The position numbers were made by a program, and so were the translations under genes. Below are positions 16,618 to 25,143 of a DNA stretch of 64,000 nucleotides, one piece after another. Within the stretch, counting starts at the first letter, position 1; every line of letters begins with the position of its first letter. The notes beneath the pieces were generated by a model. The model worked only from the letters and a program-made list of their open reading frames with translations, searched no databases and had not been told where the DNA came from. Source of the stretch: Bacteroidales bacterium (GTDB lineage Bacteria; Bacteroidota; Bacteroidia; Bacteroidales; F082); assembly GCA_029983675.1 (NCBI GenBank), contig JASBYY010000008.1, positions 7,835 through 71,834 of the forward strand, written 5' to 3'.

Positions 16618-18009
16618 TTACAAATGCACACATTCTCCGCAAGCGGCGGCTGCAGCCTCCATGATGGCTTCGGACATGGTTGGATGCGGGAAGACGGCGC
16701 GGATAATATCATCGGCTTTGGCGCCAAGTTCTCGGCACAACACGGCAGATGCTATCATCTCGGTGACGTTGTCGCCCACCATGTGGCAGCCTAACCATTC
16801 TCCGGTCTTTGCATCGAAGACAACCTTGATAAACCCGTCCTTGTTGCCCGCAGCAGTGGCTTTGCCAGAGGCGGTAAAGGGGAACTTCCCGATTTTCACT
16901 TCATGTCCTTCGGCAATGGCCTTGGCTTCGCTCATTCCGACAGATGCGATTTCGGGTGTAATATAGGTGCATCCAGGTATGTTGTTGTAGTTCAATGGCT
17001 TGGGGTTGAGTCCGCAAATCTTTTCAGCACAGATGATGGCTTCATGGTCGGCTTTGTGTGCCAGTGCGGGGCCATGCACGATGTCGCCGATGGCATAAAT
17101 GCCCTCAACGTTGGTGCGGTAAAAGTCATCGACAATCACCTTGCCGCGCTCGGTGGCGATGCCCAAGCTCTCCAGTCCAATGCCTTCGATGTTGGTTTGT
17201 ACGCCTACCGCTGACAACACCACATCGGCTTCGACCGTTTTTTCACCTTTTTTAGTGTTGATGGTGCACACGCATTTTTCACCACTGGTGTCAACTTGCG
17301 TCACCGAAGCATCGGTCATAACGGTCATTTTGAGTTTCCTGAATGCGCGGTCGATTTGTTTCGACACTTCTTCATCTTCGTTCGGGACGACGTTGGGCAG
17401 AAATTCCACCAAAGTGACTTTGACACCCATCGATGTGAAGAAAAACGCAAATTCCGATCCTATGGCGCCAGAACCGACTACGACCATGGTTTCGGGCAAC
17501 TTGTCGAGAACAAGGGCTTGGCGGTAGCTGATAATGCGCTTGCCGTCGATAGGCAGTGCGGGCAGTTCGCGCACACGAGAGCCGGTGGCGAGAACGATAT
17601 GGTCGGCTTCATGTAGGGTGACGTTGCCTTCGCTGTCAGTCACTTCCACTTTCTTGTCGGCGTTGAGGCGACCCGTACCGGCAATCAGTTCAATGTTGTT
17701 CTTTTTGAAAAGAAACTGAACACCTTTGCTCATGTTTTCGGACACGCTACGGCTGCGGGCAACAACGGCTTCCATGTCGGGCGTGACGGAGCCTTCTATT
17801 TTGATGCCGTAGTTCTCGGCATGTTGTGTGTAGGTGTAAACCTGTGCGCTTTTCAGAAGCGCTTTGGTGGGGATGCAGCCCCAGTTGAGGCAGGTGCCCC
17901 CGATTTCGGCCTTTTCAACTACGGCCACGTGTTTTCCAAGTTGCGATGCTCTAATGGCAGCCACATATCCTCCAGGACCGCTGCCAATGACGATGACGTC
18001 GTATTTCAT
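16618..18009 (-). CDS. lpdA: dihydrolipoyl dehydrogenase (E3)
   Basis: A 463-residue FAD flavoprotein that reoxidises dihydrolipoamide of 2-oxoacid dehydrogenase or glycine cleavage complexes. The start at 18009 gives MKYDVIVIGSGPGGYVAA, the FAD-binding fold. The redox pair is Cys40/Cys45 in GGTCLNWGCIPTK. The NAD fold follows (VVVGSGAIGSEFA), then the second FAD motif YAIGDIV. The C-terminal active-site base is the His of FPHPTMSEAIMEAA. A longer frame with 23 more residues exists but lacks family support and crosses the promoter. No E1 or E2 gene is adjacent. Confidence 0.97.
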   Translation of the reverse strand: MKYDVIVIGSGPGGYVAAIRASQLGKHVAVVEKAEIGGTCLNWGCIPTKALLKSAQVYTYTQHAENYGIKIEGSVTPDMEAVVARSRSVSENMSKGVQFLFKKNNIELIAGTGRLNADKKVEVTDSEGNVTLHEADHIVLATGSRVRELPALPIDGKRIISYRQALVLDKLPETMVVVGSGAIGSEFAFFFTSMGVKVTLVEFLPNVVPNEDEEVSKQIDRAFRKLKMTVMTDASVTQVDTSGEKCVCTINTKKGEKTVEADVVLSAVGVQTNIEGIGLESLGIATERGKVIVDDFYRTNVEGIYAIGDIVHGPALAHKADHEAIICAEKICGLNPKPLNYNNIPGCTYITPEIASVGMSEAKAIAEGHEVKIGKFPFTASGKATAAGNKDGFIKVVFDAKTGEWLGCHMVGDNVTEMIASAVLCRELGAKADDIIRAVFPHPTMSEAIMEAAAAACGECVHL

Positions 18010-18039
18010 ATTTGTATGTTTATTTATCGAATAGTCGTG

Positions 18040-18047
18040 CGAAAGTA
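18040..18047 (-). promoter_or_regulatory. probable -7 box for lpdA
   Basis: TACTTTCG on the minus strand, one mismatch from TAnnTTTG, 30 bases before the lpdA ATG. It supports the shorter lpdA start. Confidence 0.4.
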
Positions 18048-18116
18048 CGAATTTTTTCCGACATGAAGACCCGTGCATCGCATTTCTCTACGATGGCGAA
18101 AGCCTGTGTCAAACCG

Positions 18117-18281
18117 TCATTCTTGCGATGCAGACGGATGGTCTTGTTCTTGAGCATTTTTGCCGGTGTCAGATTGGTCGTGACGTTTCTCAGCTATTTT
18201 TCGCACCAACTTCATGAGTAGCGCGAGAAAAGCGAAAAACAGAACGACACCCGCAAACCAAAACACAATCAGTTGAAACAT
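18117..18281 (-). CDS. small single-span membrane protein, 54 residues
   Basis: The frame starts MFQLIVFWFAGVVLFFAFLA and continues LLMKLVRKIAEKR, then a polar tail rich in D, Q, S and E ending at a TGA. One membrane helix (about residues 4-24) is followed by positive charge, so the N-terminus is probably outside and the tail cytoplasmic. A perfect -7 box TACCTTTG lies about 25 bases upstream. The gene sits between lpdA and REP-like repeats. I do not recognise a family. The amphipathic composition and promoter argue that it is real. Confidence 0.5.
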   Translation of the reverse strand: MFQLIVFWFAGVVLFFAFLALLMKLVRKIAEKRHDQSDTGKNAQEQDHPSASQE

Positions 18282-18303
18282 CAGAGTAGGGGTGTTGATG
18301 CCG

Positions 18304-18311
18304 CAAAGGTA
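18304..18311 (-). promoter_or_regulatory. -7 box for the 54-residue membrane protein
   Basis: TACCTTTG on the minus strand followed by GCGGC, a perfect TAnnTTTG. No -33 TTTG at the expected distance. Confidence 0.45.
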
Positions 18312-18434
18312 ATGTTTTTTCTATTGGATGCGCATGGCATGGAATCTGAAGGCCTTTAGCAATCAAGCACACCACGCTTCTTCCTCTCGTGTCATCCCGC
18401 ATTCGGTCCTTCCGTGCCATGTCCCCAACCGGTC

Positions 18435-18532
18435 GTCATTCCGTGTTTGACACAGAATCTCCTTTTGAGGAGATGCTTCTATGAGGATAGTACCGCAATG
18501 GTAACGAGATGCTGAATCGAGTTCAGCATGAC
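18435..18532 (+). repeat. REP-like dispersed element, copy 1
   Basis: It begins GTCATTCCGTGTTTGACACA and ends with a palindromic block GATGCTGAATC-GAG-TTCAGCATGAC. Copies with the same ends lie at 18592-18709 and, inverted, at 63682-63802. In translation the palindrome gives HAELDSAS, a known false peptide motif of dispersed bacterial repeats. Frames across it should not be called genes. Confidence 0.8.
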
Positions 18533-18591
18533 GGATTCTGATAAAGCGAAATGGTACAGTTCCATCAGGCTTACAACGTTTCTCCTTTTGT

Positions 18592-18709
18592 GTCATTCCG
18601 TGCTTGACACGGAATCTCCTTACGAGGATATGACTCTATTAAGGTAATACCGCTTGTGAGGGGATGCTGAATCAAATCCGGATCAGTTCTGGATCAGGTT
18701 CAGCATGAC
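18592..18709 (+). repeat. REP-like dispersed element, copy 2
   Basis: Same orientation and ends as copy 1 (GTCATTCCGTGCTTGACACG at the left, GTTCAGCATGAC at the right). A 20-base near-duplication inside the palindrome (CCGGATCAGTTCTGGATCAG) makes it longer. No gene is seen between 18710 and the promoter at 18987; an 81-codon frame at 18847-19092 has no recognisable features and crosses that promoter. Confidence 0.8.
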
Positions 18710-18986
18710 TGGTTCAGAGCATGGCATAGCGGACTATGTAAGCGCGACAATGGACAAAATGAGCCAATGTAGCGCATCAAATCAACAGAAAACAAAAAAA
18801 TTGAATAGTAGAAAAATAACTTTGTTGTAAGAATTAGCTACGCTGAATGCCCAGTATTTCAAAAACAGCTTCTGAATTTGTTGTGAAGAATAAAATACGG
18901 AAACGCATAACAGCTTCATTGATAATGTTTTTCTGTGGCATGGAAGTGCGCAAAGGCTTTTTGTTGAAAAAAAAGTTAGCGAAAAT

Positions 18987-19017
18987 GTTGCATCTATCGA
19001 ACTATTGTGTATGTTTG
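18987..19017 (+). promoter_or_regulatory. promoter for the DUF4157 effector-like gene
   Basis: GTTG at 18987-18990, 19 bases, then TATGTTTG at 19010-19017, followed by C. It lies 112 bases before the ATG at 19129. A Shine-Dalgarno-like AAAGGAAAGGA precedes that ATG. Confidence 0.6.
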
Positions 19018-19128
19018 CAATGTTTGTATAGATTAAAAATAGTACTGAAAGCTCTGTTTGCTGTTAAGGTAGAAGGGTTACAACGTTCTTAAACAGGAGT
19101 TTTGCATAAAAAGGAAAGGACCAGCACA

Positions 19129-20910
19129 ATGAAAGATGTTATTCAAAGCGATTCCGGACTTGCGCATAGAAATGTTGCAAAGGCCAATCGTGAGGGCGGA
19201 AGACGCAAAAGCGTGAAGGAAGGTATTAATGCCCCTTCTCGGCAAACCATTGTACAACCTAAGTTAGAGCTGACCACACCCGGCGACAGCTACGAGCGCG
19301 AAGCCGACCGTATGGCGGATTTCGTGATGCAGAAGGGGGGCAACGCCCCTGCTGAAATGCCTTCAGCTACATCCGTTTTTCCTCCTGTGCTTTCGCGCCG
19401 CGCAAGCAGTAGTGCAGGGGTGGCGGTGGATACGGCGACAGAAAGCGGCATACACGCCTCGCACGGCGGCGGGCAGCCGATGCCTGCAGCGCTACGCTCA
19501 CAGATGGAAAGCGGCTTCGGCGCCGACTTCTCGGGTGTGCGCCTCCACACCGACAATGTCGCCGTGCAGATGAACCACAACCTGCAAGCCAAAGCCTTTA
19601 CCTACGGCAACGACATTTTCTTTAACAGCGGGCAGTACCAGCCCCACTCCGCCGCAGGGCAGCATCTGATAGCCCATGAGTTGACCCATGTGGTGCAACA
19701 GAGCGGAAAGGTGGGGAGAGAGGAAGATAATAATAATAGCTCAGGACACCCAATGTACTCTTATGTTAGAGATAGGCAGTGGATTAATGACTATGTCCTT
19801 TCAGATATGGCTGCTAATAGGAAATTGGAAGAAAATTATAAAAAAACCAGAGAAGAAAAGCCAATAACTGTGCCGATAACCGTAATAATATATACAGACG
19901 CGAGAGCAGCTTGTGGTCAAAACCGTGATGGGCAATGGGTCCGTTCGCAAGAGCAGAGCCGGATTTGTCCTTTTGAAGAAAAAGTAAACCAGAATTGGAA
20001 AGGAAATGGGATAAGAGGTTTTATAGAAAACGAATCGAGAACGAATGTTTTTATGTTGCAGGGATTGAACAATCTGGACGAATACCAGAAGAAACTGGAG
20101 CAGTTAACCCAACAGTATGGTCCACTAGGCAATTTGATCATTCGCGTACATGGTTCTCCTGAATCTGTTGAATTAAATGATGGTATTAAAATTAATACTC
20201 AATCAAACGACTTTTTTTATCAAATAAAAAAACTATTTGATGCAGCTGATAAGGAAAAAGGAAGCAAGATGTCTCATTCCATACTATTTTCAGAATGTTT
20301 AACAGGTGCAAATACCGACACTCCGGAGGGATTAGTGAACCATGTAAAATGTATTATGGGGCCAAATATTCATGTTAGAGGCAACAAGGCTTCGGTATAT
20401 ACGAGCGATGTTAGCTATGGTTATTTCAATACGAACAAGCAAATATGTGATGCAAACTCTCCTCTTACATTTATAAATCACGAAGATCCAACTTCTCCTG
20501 TAAATGGTGTATGTGCTTCTTATTCCAATCGACCAAAAGATAGGGTTTATCTTGGGAGAAATATTAAAGGCGCATTATATGAAATAAAAAGACACATAGA
20601 AACTAAAGAACCATACTCTCTATCATTAGGCTATAATTTATTTGCCGTATCCTCTAATTCTAATAGAGAAAGATCTGTCAAAATTTATTATTACAATTCA
20701 AATAGAATAAGATACATCGATATAAATTCAGTAGATATTTTAGATATAATAAAACAAAAAATCACATCGGAACCTGACGGAGTATTAAGTTTCATAAAGT
20801 ATATTTTATCTGGTAAGCCTATACCAATTAATTTGAATAATACTTCGCCATCGGTAACAGAATTATTATATAATGGAGCTAAAATCAACCCATACCCCAA
20901 CCATCAATAG
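19129..20910 (+). CDS. DUF4157 (eCIS core) protein with C-terminal cysteine-protease-like candidate effector domain
   Basis: A 593-residue protein without signal peptide. Residues 43-66 (TPGDSYEREADRMADF) and 115-191 form the DUF4157 domain, with VRLHTD and the zinc-protease-like HELTH at 183-187 in HELTHVVQQ. DUF4157 proteins are strongly associated with extracellular contractile injection systems, often as N-terminal parts of cargo toxins. From about residue 205 the sequence changes character and becomes AT-rich. That part contains NLIIRVHGSPESVEL (His341) and, 49 residues on, SILFSECLTG (Cys390), then NIHVRGNKASVY. The His-Gly/Cys layout resembles clan CD cysteine peptidases such as the MARTX CPD (C80), but no family match was checked. 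The ATG at 19129 is preferred over a TTG at 19102. Confidence 0.85.
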   Translation: MKDVIQSDSGLAHRNVAKANREGGRRKSVKEGINAPSRQTIVQPKLELTTPGDSYEREADRMADFVMQKGGNAPAEMPSATSVFPPVLSRRASSSAGVAVDTATESGIHASHGGGQPMPAALRSQMESGFGADFSGVRLHTDNVAVQMNHNLQAKAFTYGNDIFFNSGQYQPHSAAGQHLIAHELTHVVQQSGKVGREEDNNNSSGHPMYSYVRDRQWINDYVLSDMAANRKLEENYKKTREEKPITVPITVIIYTDARAACGQNRDGQWVRSQEQSRICPFEEKVNQNWKGNGIRGFIENESRTNVFMLQGLNNLDEYQKKLEQLTQQYGPLGNLIIRVHGSPESVELNDGIKINTQSNDFFYQIKKLFDAADKEKGSKMSHSILFSECLTGANTDTPEGLVNHVKCIMGPNIHVRGNKASVYTSDVSYGYFNTNKQICDANSPLTFINHEDPTSPVNGVCASYSNRPKDRVYLGRNIKGALYEIKRHIETKEPYSLSLGYNLFAVSSNSNRERSVKIYYYNSNRIRYIDINSVDILDIIKQKITSEPDGVLSFIKYILSGKPIPINLNNTSPSVTELLYNGAKINPYPNHQ

Positions 20911-20975
20911 TAACTTTTGAAACCCCTGAAGATATCAAATTAACTTAAGTGGAGGAATACTCCATCATTATAAGG

Positions 20976-21913
20976 ATTGTTTAGAAGCTGTTTTGAAATG
21001 AACAAAAAAGAATGTTATAGGTCGAATAAAATGAAATAAGAATATTGATAATGAGTAGGTTAATTGGATAATTATTTGTGATATTTTGGTTTTTCAATTA
21101 CTTAGCTATAAATAATGTAGAATATCCAACTAACCTTATCGAAAATCAGTGGTAAATATTAGAAAAAATAATCAATCCTGCAATCAGAAAAAGGAAAAAA
21201 ACAACTCAAGGAGATGATGAACGCCATCTTATATGTAAACAAGACGGGCAGCCAATGGAGGATGCAGCCTAAGGACTTCCCGCCATACAACACGGAATAC
21301 TACTACTATCGGAAGTGGAAGAACGAGGGCGTATTCGAGGACTTCACGGACTCGCTCAGGGGGGGCTCGTGTGGGCTTTGGTTGGGCAAGGAAAACGGCA
21401 CGATCCTCGGTCTCATTGACTCTCGAAGCGTGACGACCTCCCACCATGTCGCCAAGGATAGAGGGATTGACGGAAACAAAGATATCAAAGGCATGAATGA
21501 GCATGTCGTGGTCGACACAATGTGTCTCCCGATGGCGGTGAAGATTTACGAGGCGAATATTTACGATAGCGTCGGTGCGGTATCGCTCTTCGAAAAGTTC
21601 GCGGGGAAGCTTCCAGGATTCAAGAGGATTCTTGTCGATGGAGGCTACTATGGTCAAGCACTTGCCAATGCGTTCAAGAACATGTTAGGCTGCAACTTGC
21701 GCTCAGTCCTGACCATTGTCCCCAAAGGTTTGCATTTATCCCGAAAAGGAAGATCGTTGAAATGTCTTTCGAGTGGATGGGAAACTTTAGGAGAATCGCT
21801 ACTAAGGGCTGTGAGTTTTATTCCGAATTCTCAGAAGCCATGCTACAAATCGCCTTCTCACAAATCATGCTTAGAAAAATTATCATATAATTTCAAAATG
21901 GTTTCTTAATAGT
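20976..21913 (+). mobile_element. degenerate IS5-family insertion sequence
   Basis: Imperfect terminal inverted repeats of about 24 bp (20976-20999 and 21890-21913) share AGAA and the inner TTTTGAAAT. They enclose a broken IS5-type transposase. The roughly 940-bp length suits IS5 relatives. No target duplication was clear. The element lies between the effector-like gene and the cap gene, and the cap gene has no visible promoter of its own. Confidence 0.65.
21117..21890 (+). pseudogene. IS5-family DDE transposase, inactivated
   Basis: Family pieces appear in different frames. The N-terminal part YPTNLIENQW is followed directly by a TAA stop, then ILEKIINPAIRKRKKTTQG. The longest frame (from 21214) has NAILYVNKTGSQWRMQPKDF, the DDE region GLIDSRSVTTSHHV, RGIDGNKDIKG and ILVDGGYYG. 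The C-terminus continues in another frame as FIPKRKIVEMSFEWMGNFRR and ends SQIMLRKIII. At least one stop and two or three frameshifts make it non-functional. Confidence 0.85.
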
Positions 21914-21947
21914 GTTCAAAACCAAAATGAATAAATAATTATCACCC

Positions 21948-22724
21948 ATGCCCTTACATCAATCACTGACATATATCAAGAATAAGGTTGAGGAGATGCT
22001 CAACGCTCCGAACGTAGAGATATACTTGGACAGCATCGGCAAGGACGATGTGAAAGAGGGGATCTATGTGTCGCTGCTTTACGCCGAAGAGGAGAAGACC
22101 CTCAAAAACAACGACTACCTACAAACCTACTACGAAAAGGAAAACCCAAACAAAGTGGAAGGATACCGCAAGGTCAACCCCAAACTTTATCTGAATCTTT
22201 ATGTACTTGTCGCTTCCTCGTGTTCGCCTTATGAAGAGGCCCTGAAGCATGTTTCGCGCATCATTGCCGGCTTCAGACAGAAAAACGTCTTTGGCCGATT
22301 CGAAAAAGAAGACGGCACCGTGTCGGACGACTTTGGCGAAGGCTTTGAATTGTTGGATAAATTGGTGCTCGACATCCACACCTTGTCGTTCGATCAGAAC
22401 AGTTCGCTATGGCAAACCATAGGAGGCAAACAATACCCGTATATCCTATATAAGGTGAAGGCGATAGCCTTTGTCGAACCGGAGAAAGAACCCGACATGA
22501 AGCCGGTTCAAAAGTTCTTCGGCTTGATAAAGCCCATGACTTCCGGATTGCCAGAAGGATCGGATGCCGCCATCACCGACACCGCACAAATAGAGGCGGA
22601 AAAAACCCAAAAAGAACAATTGGTCAACGACTGCTTTGAACTGATGAAGGGCGACCGTTCCGTCATTGTTGTCAATTCGAAAGAAGTGTATGAAAGTGTA
22701 AAAGCAATGCTGAAATCAAAATAG
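21948..22724 (+). CDS. DUF4255 tail-terminator/cap protein (Pvc16/Afp16-like)
   Basis: A 258-residue first gene of the structural run. Residues 1-185 match DUF4255, the N-terminal domain of Pvc16: the start HQSLTYIKNKVEEMLN, then a central KLYLNLYVLVASSCSPYEEA and WQTIGGKQYPYILYKVKAI. In Afp/PVC-type particles this protein caps the distal tube and sheath end and stops polymerisation. The last 70 residues are charged and helical and carry no known domain. In Photorhabdus the cap gene closes the operon; here it opens it, 35 bases after the IS remnant and 57 bases before the sheath. Confidence 0.85.
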   Translation: MPLHQSLTYIKNKVEEMLNAPNVEIYLDSIGKDDVKEGIYVSLLYAEEEKTLKNNDYLQTYYEKENPNKVEGYRKVNPKLYLNLYVLVASSCSPYEEALKHVSRIIAGFRQKNVFGRFEKEDGTVSDDFGEGFELLDKLVLDIHTLSFDQNSSLWQTIGGKQYPYILYKVKAIAFVEPEKEPDMKPVQKFFGLIKPMTSGLPEGSDAAITDTAQIEAEKTQKEQLVNDCFELMKGDRSVIVVNSKEVYESVKAMLKSK

Positions 22725-22781
22725 CAAACAGAAAGAATAAATTATTGTAAACCAATATTAATCACTTAAAATCCAGTAATT

Positions 22782-24617
22782 ATGGCAAGTTACAAAACAC
22801 CTGGAGTGTATGTGGAAGAAATTCCCAAGCTCCCTCAGTCAGTAGCGGATGTTCCAACGGCAATACCAGGCTTCGTAGGATACACCGAGTACGCATCTTC
22901 CAATTCGGACACCTCGGTTTCCGATTTGCTGAACAAGCCGAAGAAAATCGGGTCATTGCTCGAGTATGAGCGCTTTTTCGGCAAAGCGCCTCAGTTAACA
23001 TTGTCTGATGATGGTGAGCTGAACCGTCGATTTGTCACCTATGATAGTATTCGCCTGTTCTACGACAACGGAGGCGGCGTCTGTTACATTGTCTCCATCG
23101 GAAACTACGATGCGAAGAGTCCTGACTCCGATCACTTCGTAACGGGATTGAAAAAGCTTGAAGACATCGATGAAGTCACGTTATTGGCCATGCCTGATGC
23201 GGCAACCTGTTTAGATGCAGACGCATTGGCTGTTGTTCAGCAGGCTGCATTGTTGCAGTGCAAAACTCTGAAAGACCGTTTTGCCATTCTCGATGTGAAG
23301 GAAAGCTTTAAAGCAAACAGCGATGCGGAAGAAGTCATACAAGATTTCAGAAACAAAATCGGTACAACAGGGCTTGAATATGGCGCAGCATATTACCCGT
23401 ATGTTTCTACGGCATATACATATACCGGATTTGACTTCTCCTCTGTTATCAGGCTTATCATGGAAGAAAAGTATAAGAAGGTATCCGGCGAATACGATAC
23501 CGAAAAATTGTATGAACTGTTTAAGAACGACGTTCTTTCCTGTGTGGCATTCCTTCGTGCTTGGGAGCCTGAGAGAGTGCAAGCTTATGTGACAGCTAAA
23601 ACGAACGACCAATTAAAGCCTTGTTATTCCCCGGACAATATCAACTATGAGTTGGTCGAAAAAATATGGAATAGTAAAAATTCGGTAAAAGACTACGGTA
23701 TTGATCTGAAAGACAAAACCAACCTGTATGGAACCAAATACGATAAATTAAAGGATTCGGAAGATTTGAAGGCGTACATTCTTACCCAACTCCTTCCCTC
23801 CGAAACTTATGACGGTCTTGATGACGTTAAGAAAAAAGAGAGAGCAGACCATTTCCTCAAAAAGAAAGTCGTTGAAGACTTGGTTAAGGCTGAAATTGAC
23901 AAAAAGGACTCTGCTTATTTACCCGGCTATCTCTTGAAGATCAATCCTGCCGACAAGGATCAGCGGGTCAAGGAGCAAGCTCTGAAGCCGTTTATTCCAT
24001 TTTACGGAGAATATGAGAAAGCTTTGGCTGACAAGGTGTCTCTTGTGCCGCCAAGCGGAGCTATTGCCGGTATTTATGCTCAAAACGACAATTTTACGGG
24101 TGTATGGAAAGCTCCCGCCAACATGAGCATTGCGTCCATCAAGGGGGGCAGCCGGTTGATCAACAACCGGATTCAGGATGGCATGAATGTTCATACATCA
24201 GGGAAATCGGTCAATGCCATACGTATTTTCAGCGGCAAGGGAATCTTGGTATGGGGAGCGCGTACATTGAAAGGCAACGATAATGAATGGCGTTACATTC
24301 CTGTCAGACGTTTGTTCAACTATGTTGAAGAAAGTGTGCAGGAATCCACCGAGTGGGCTGTATTTTCGCCTAACAACCAGAACACATGGACGAAAATCAA
24401 ATGCCAGATCGAAAACTTCCTTACCAATATCTGGCGTGCAGGAGGTTTGGCAGGCGCCACTCCCGATCAGGCTTTCTACGTCAATTGCGGTTTGAATATT
24501 ACGATGGATGTACAGGACATATTGGAAGGCAGGCTCATTGTGGAGATCGGCATGGCTGCTGTTCGTCCCGCCGAATTCATCATTCTTCGTTTTTCGCACA
24601 AATTACAGGAATCATAA
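22782..24617 (+). CDS. contractile sheath protein (Pvc2/Afp2-like)
   Basis: A 611-residue sheath subunit. The N-terminus ASYKTPGVYVEEIPKLP and PTAIPGFVGYTEYA is diagnostic for phage-tail-like sheaths. The C-terminal handshake region reads WTKIKCQIENFLTNIWRAGG then AFYVNCGLNITMDVQD, and the protein ends MAAVRPAEFIILRFSHKLQE. The middle (about 200-410) is a species-variable, Lys/Asp-rich insertion domain. Only one sheath gene is present, against three paralogues in PVC. It contracts to drive the tube into a target. Confidence 0.96.
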   Translation: MASYKTPGVYVEEIPKLPQSVADVPTAIPGFVGYTEYASSNSDTSVSDLLNKPKKIGSLLEYERFFGKAPQLTLSDDGELNRRFVTYDSIRLFYDNGGGVCYIVSIGNYDAKSPDSDHFVTGLKKLEDIDEVTLLAMPDAATCLDADALAVVQQAALLQCKTLKDRFAILDVKESFKANSDAEEVIQDFRNKIGTTGLEYGAAYYPYVSTAYTYTGFDFSSVIRLIMEEKYKKVSGEYDTEKLYELFKNDVLSCVAFLRAWEPERVQAYVTAKTNDQLKPCYSPDNINYELVEKIWNSKNSVKDYGIDLKDKTNLYGTKYDKLKDSEDLKAYILTQLLPSETYDGLDDVKKKERADHFLKKKVVEDLVKAEIDKKDSAYLPGYLLKINPADKDQRVKEQALKPFIPFYGEYEKALADKVSLVPPSGAIAGIYAQNDNFTGVWKAPANMSIASIKGGSRLINNRIQDGMNVHTSGKSVNAIRIFSGKGILVWGARTLKGNDNEWRYIPVRRLFNYVEESVQESTEWAVFSPNNQNTWTKIKCQIENFLTNIWRAGGLAGATPDQAFYVNCGLNITMDVQDILEGRLIVEIGMAAVRPAEFIILRFSHKLQES

Positions 24618-24644
24618 AACAACTAATAATAGGAGATAATTACT

Positions 24645-25100
24645 ATGGAAGAAACGAATTATCCATTACCGTCATTTCACTTTGAGGTGAGATGGAGTGC
24701 AGATGAAAAAGAGGCTGTTCCATTTACGGAGGTTTCGGGACTGTCGGTAGAAAATCAAGTCATAGAGTATAGGGAAGGCAATAGCAAAGTGTATTCTACC
24801 ATTAAGATGCCAGGACTGAAAAAGTACGGAAACGTCACGTTGAAACGTGGTGCGATGGCCAAAGACAATAGCTTGTTCGATTGGTGGAACAAAGCTCAAC
24901 TGAACAAGATTGAACGTAAAAACGTTGTTGTCAACTTGTTGGACGAGTTGCATGAGCCTGTCATTACATGGACGCTGCAAAACGCATTTCCCGTAAAGGT
25001 GGACAATGCCAATTACAATTCGACCAGCAACGAAGTGCTGATCGAAACGATTGAATTGGCGCATGAAGGCTTGACACTGTCGAGACCTAAGGCCAAATAA
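24645..25100 (+). CDS. inner tube protein (Pvc1/Afp1-like)
   Basis: A 151-residue gp19/Hcp-like tube subunit. It begins PLPSFHFEVRW, then FTEVSGLSVENQVIEYREG, KYGNVTLKRG and WTLQNAFPVKV, ending ETIELAHEGLTL. This order is typical of the phage tail tube family that stacks as hexamers inside the sheath. It is 27 bases after the sheath stop. A strong hairpin follows 15 bases after its stop. Confidence 0.95.
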   Translation: MEETNYPLPSFHFEVRWSADEKEAVPFTEVSGLSVENQVIEYREGNSKVYSTIKMPGLKKYGNVTLKRGAMAKDNSLFDWWNKAQLNKIERKNVVVNLLDELHEPVITWTLQNAFPVKVDNANYNSTSNEVLIETIELAHEGLTLSRPKAK

Positions 25101-25115
25101 TCAAGTATTTGCAAC

Positions 25116-25143
25116 CCCCTGCCATCCCATGAGATGGCAGGGG
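25116..25143 (+). promoter_or_regulatory. hairpin covering the start codon of the tube-coil gene
   Basis: A perfect 11-bp stem, CCCCTGCCATC (25116-25126) with GATGGCAGGGG (25133-25143), closes a 6-base loop. The ATG of the next gene (25134) is inside the right arm. No T run follows, so a simple terminator is unlikely. It could lower translation of the fusion relative to the major tube, or mark an RNA processing or 3'-end stability site. Confidence 0.7.

Noticed and set aside
18363..18596. 77-codon minus-strand frame in the REP region
   Set aside because: It translates the REP-like palindrome (RHAELDSASR), a known artefact.
18847..19092. 81-codon plus-strand frame before the DUF4157 gene
   Set aside because: It covers the predicted promoter at 18987-19017 and shows no recognisable feature.
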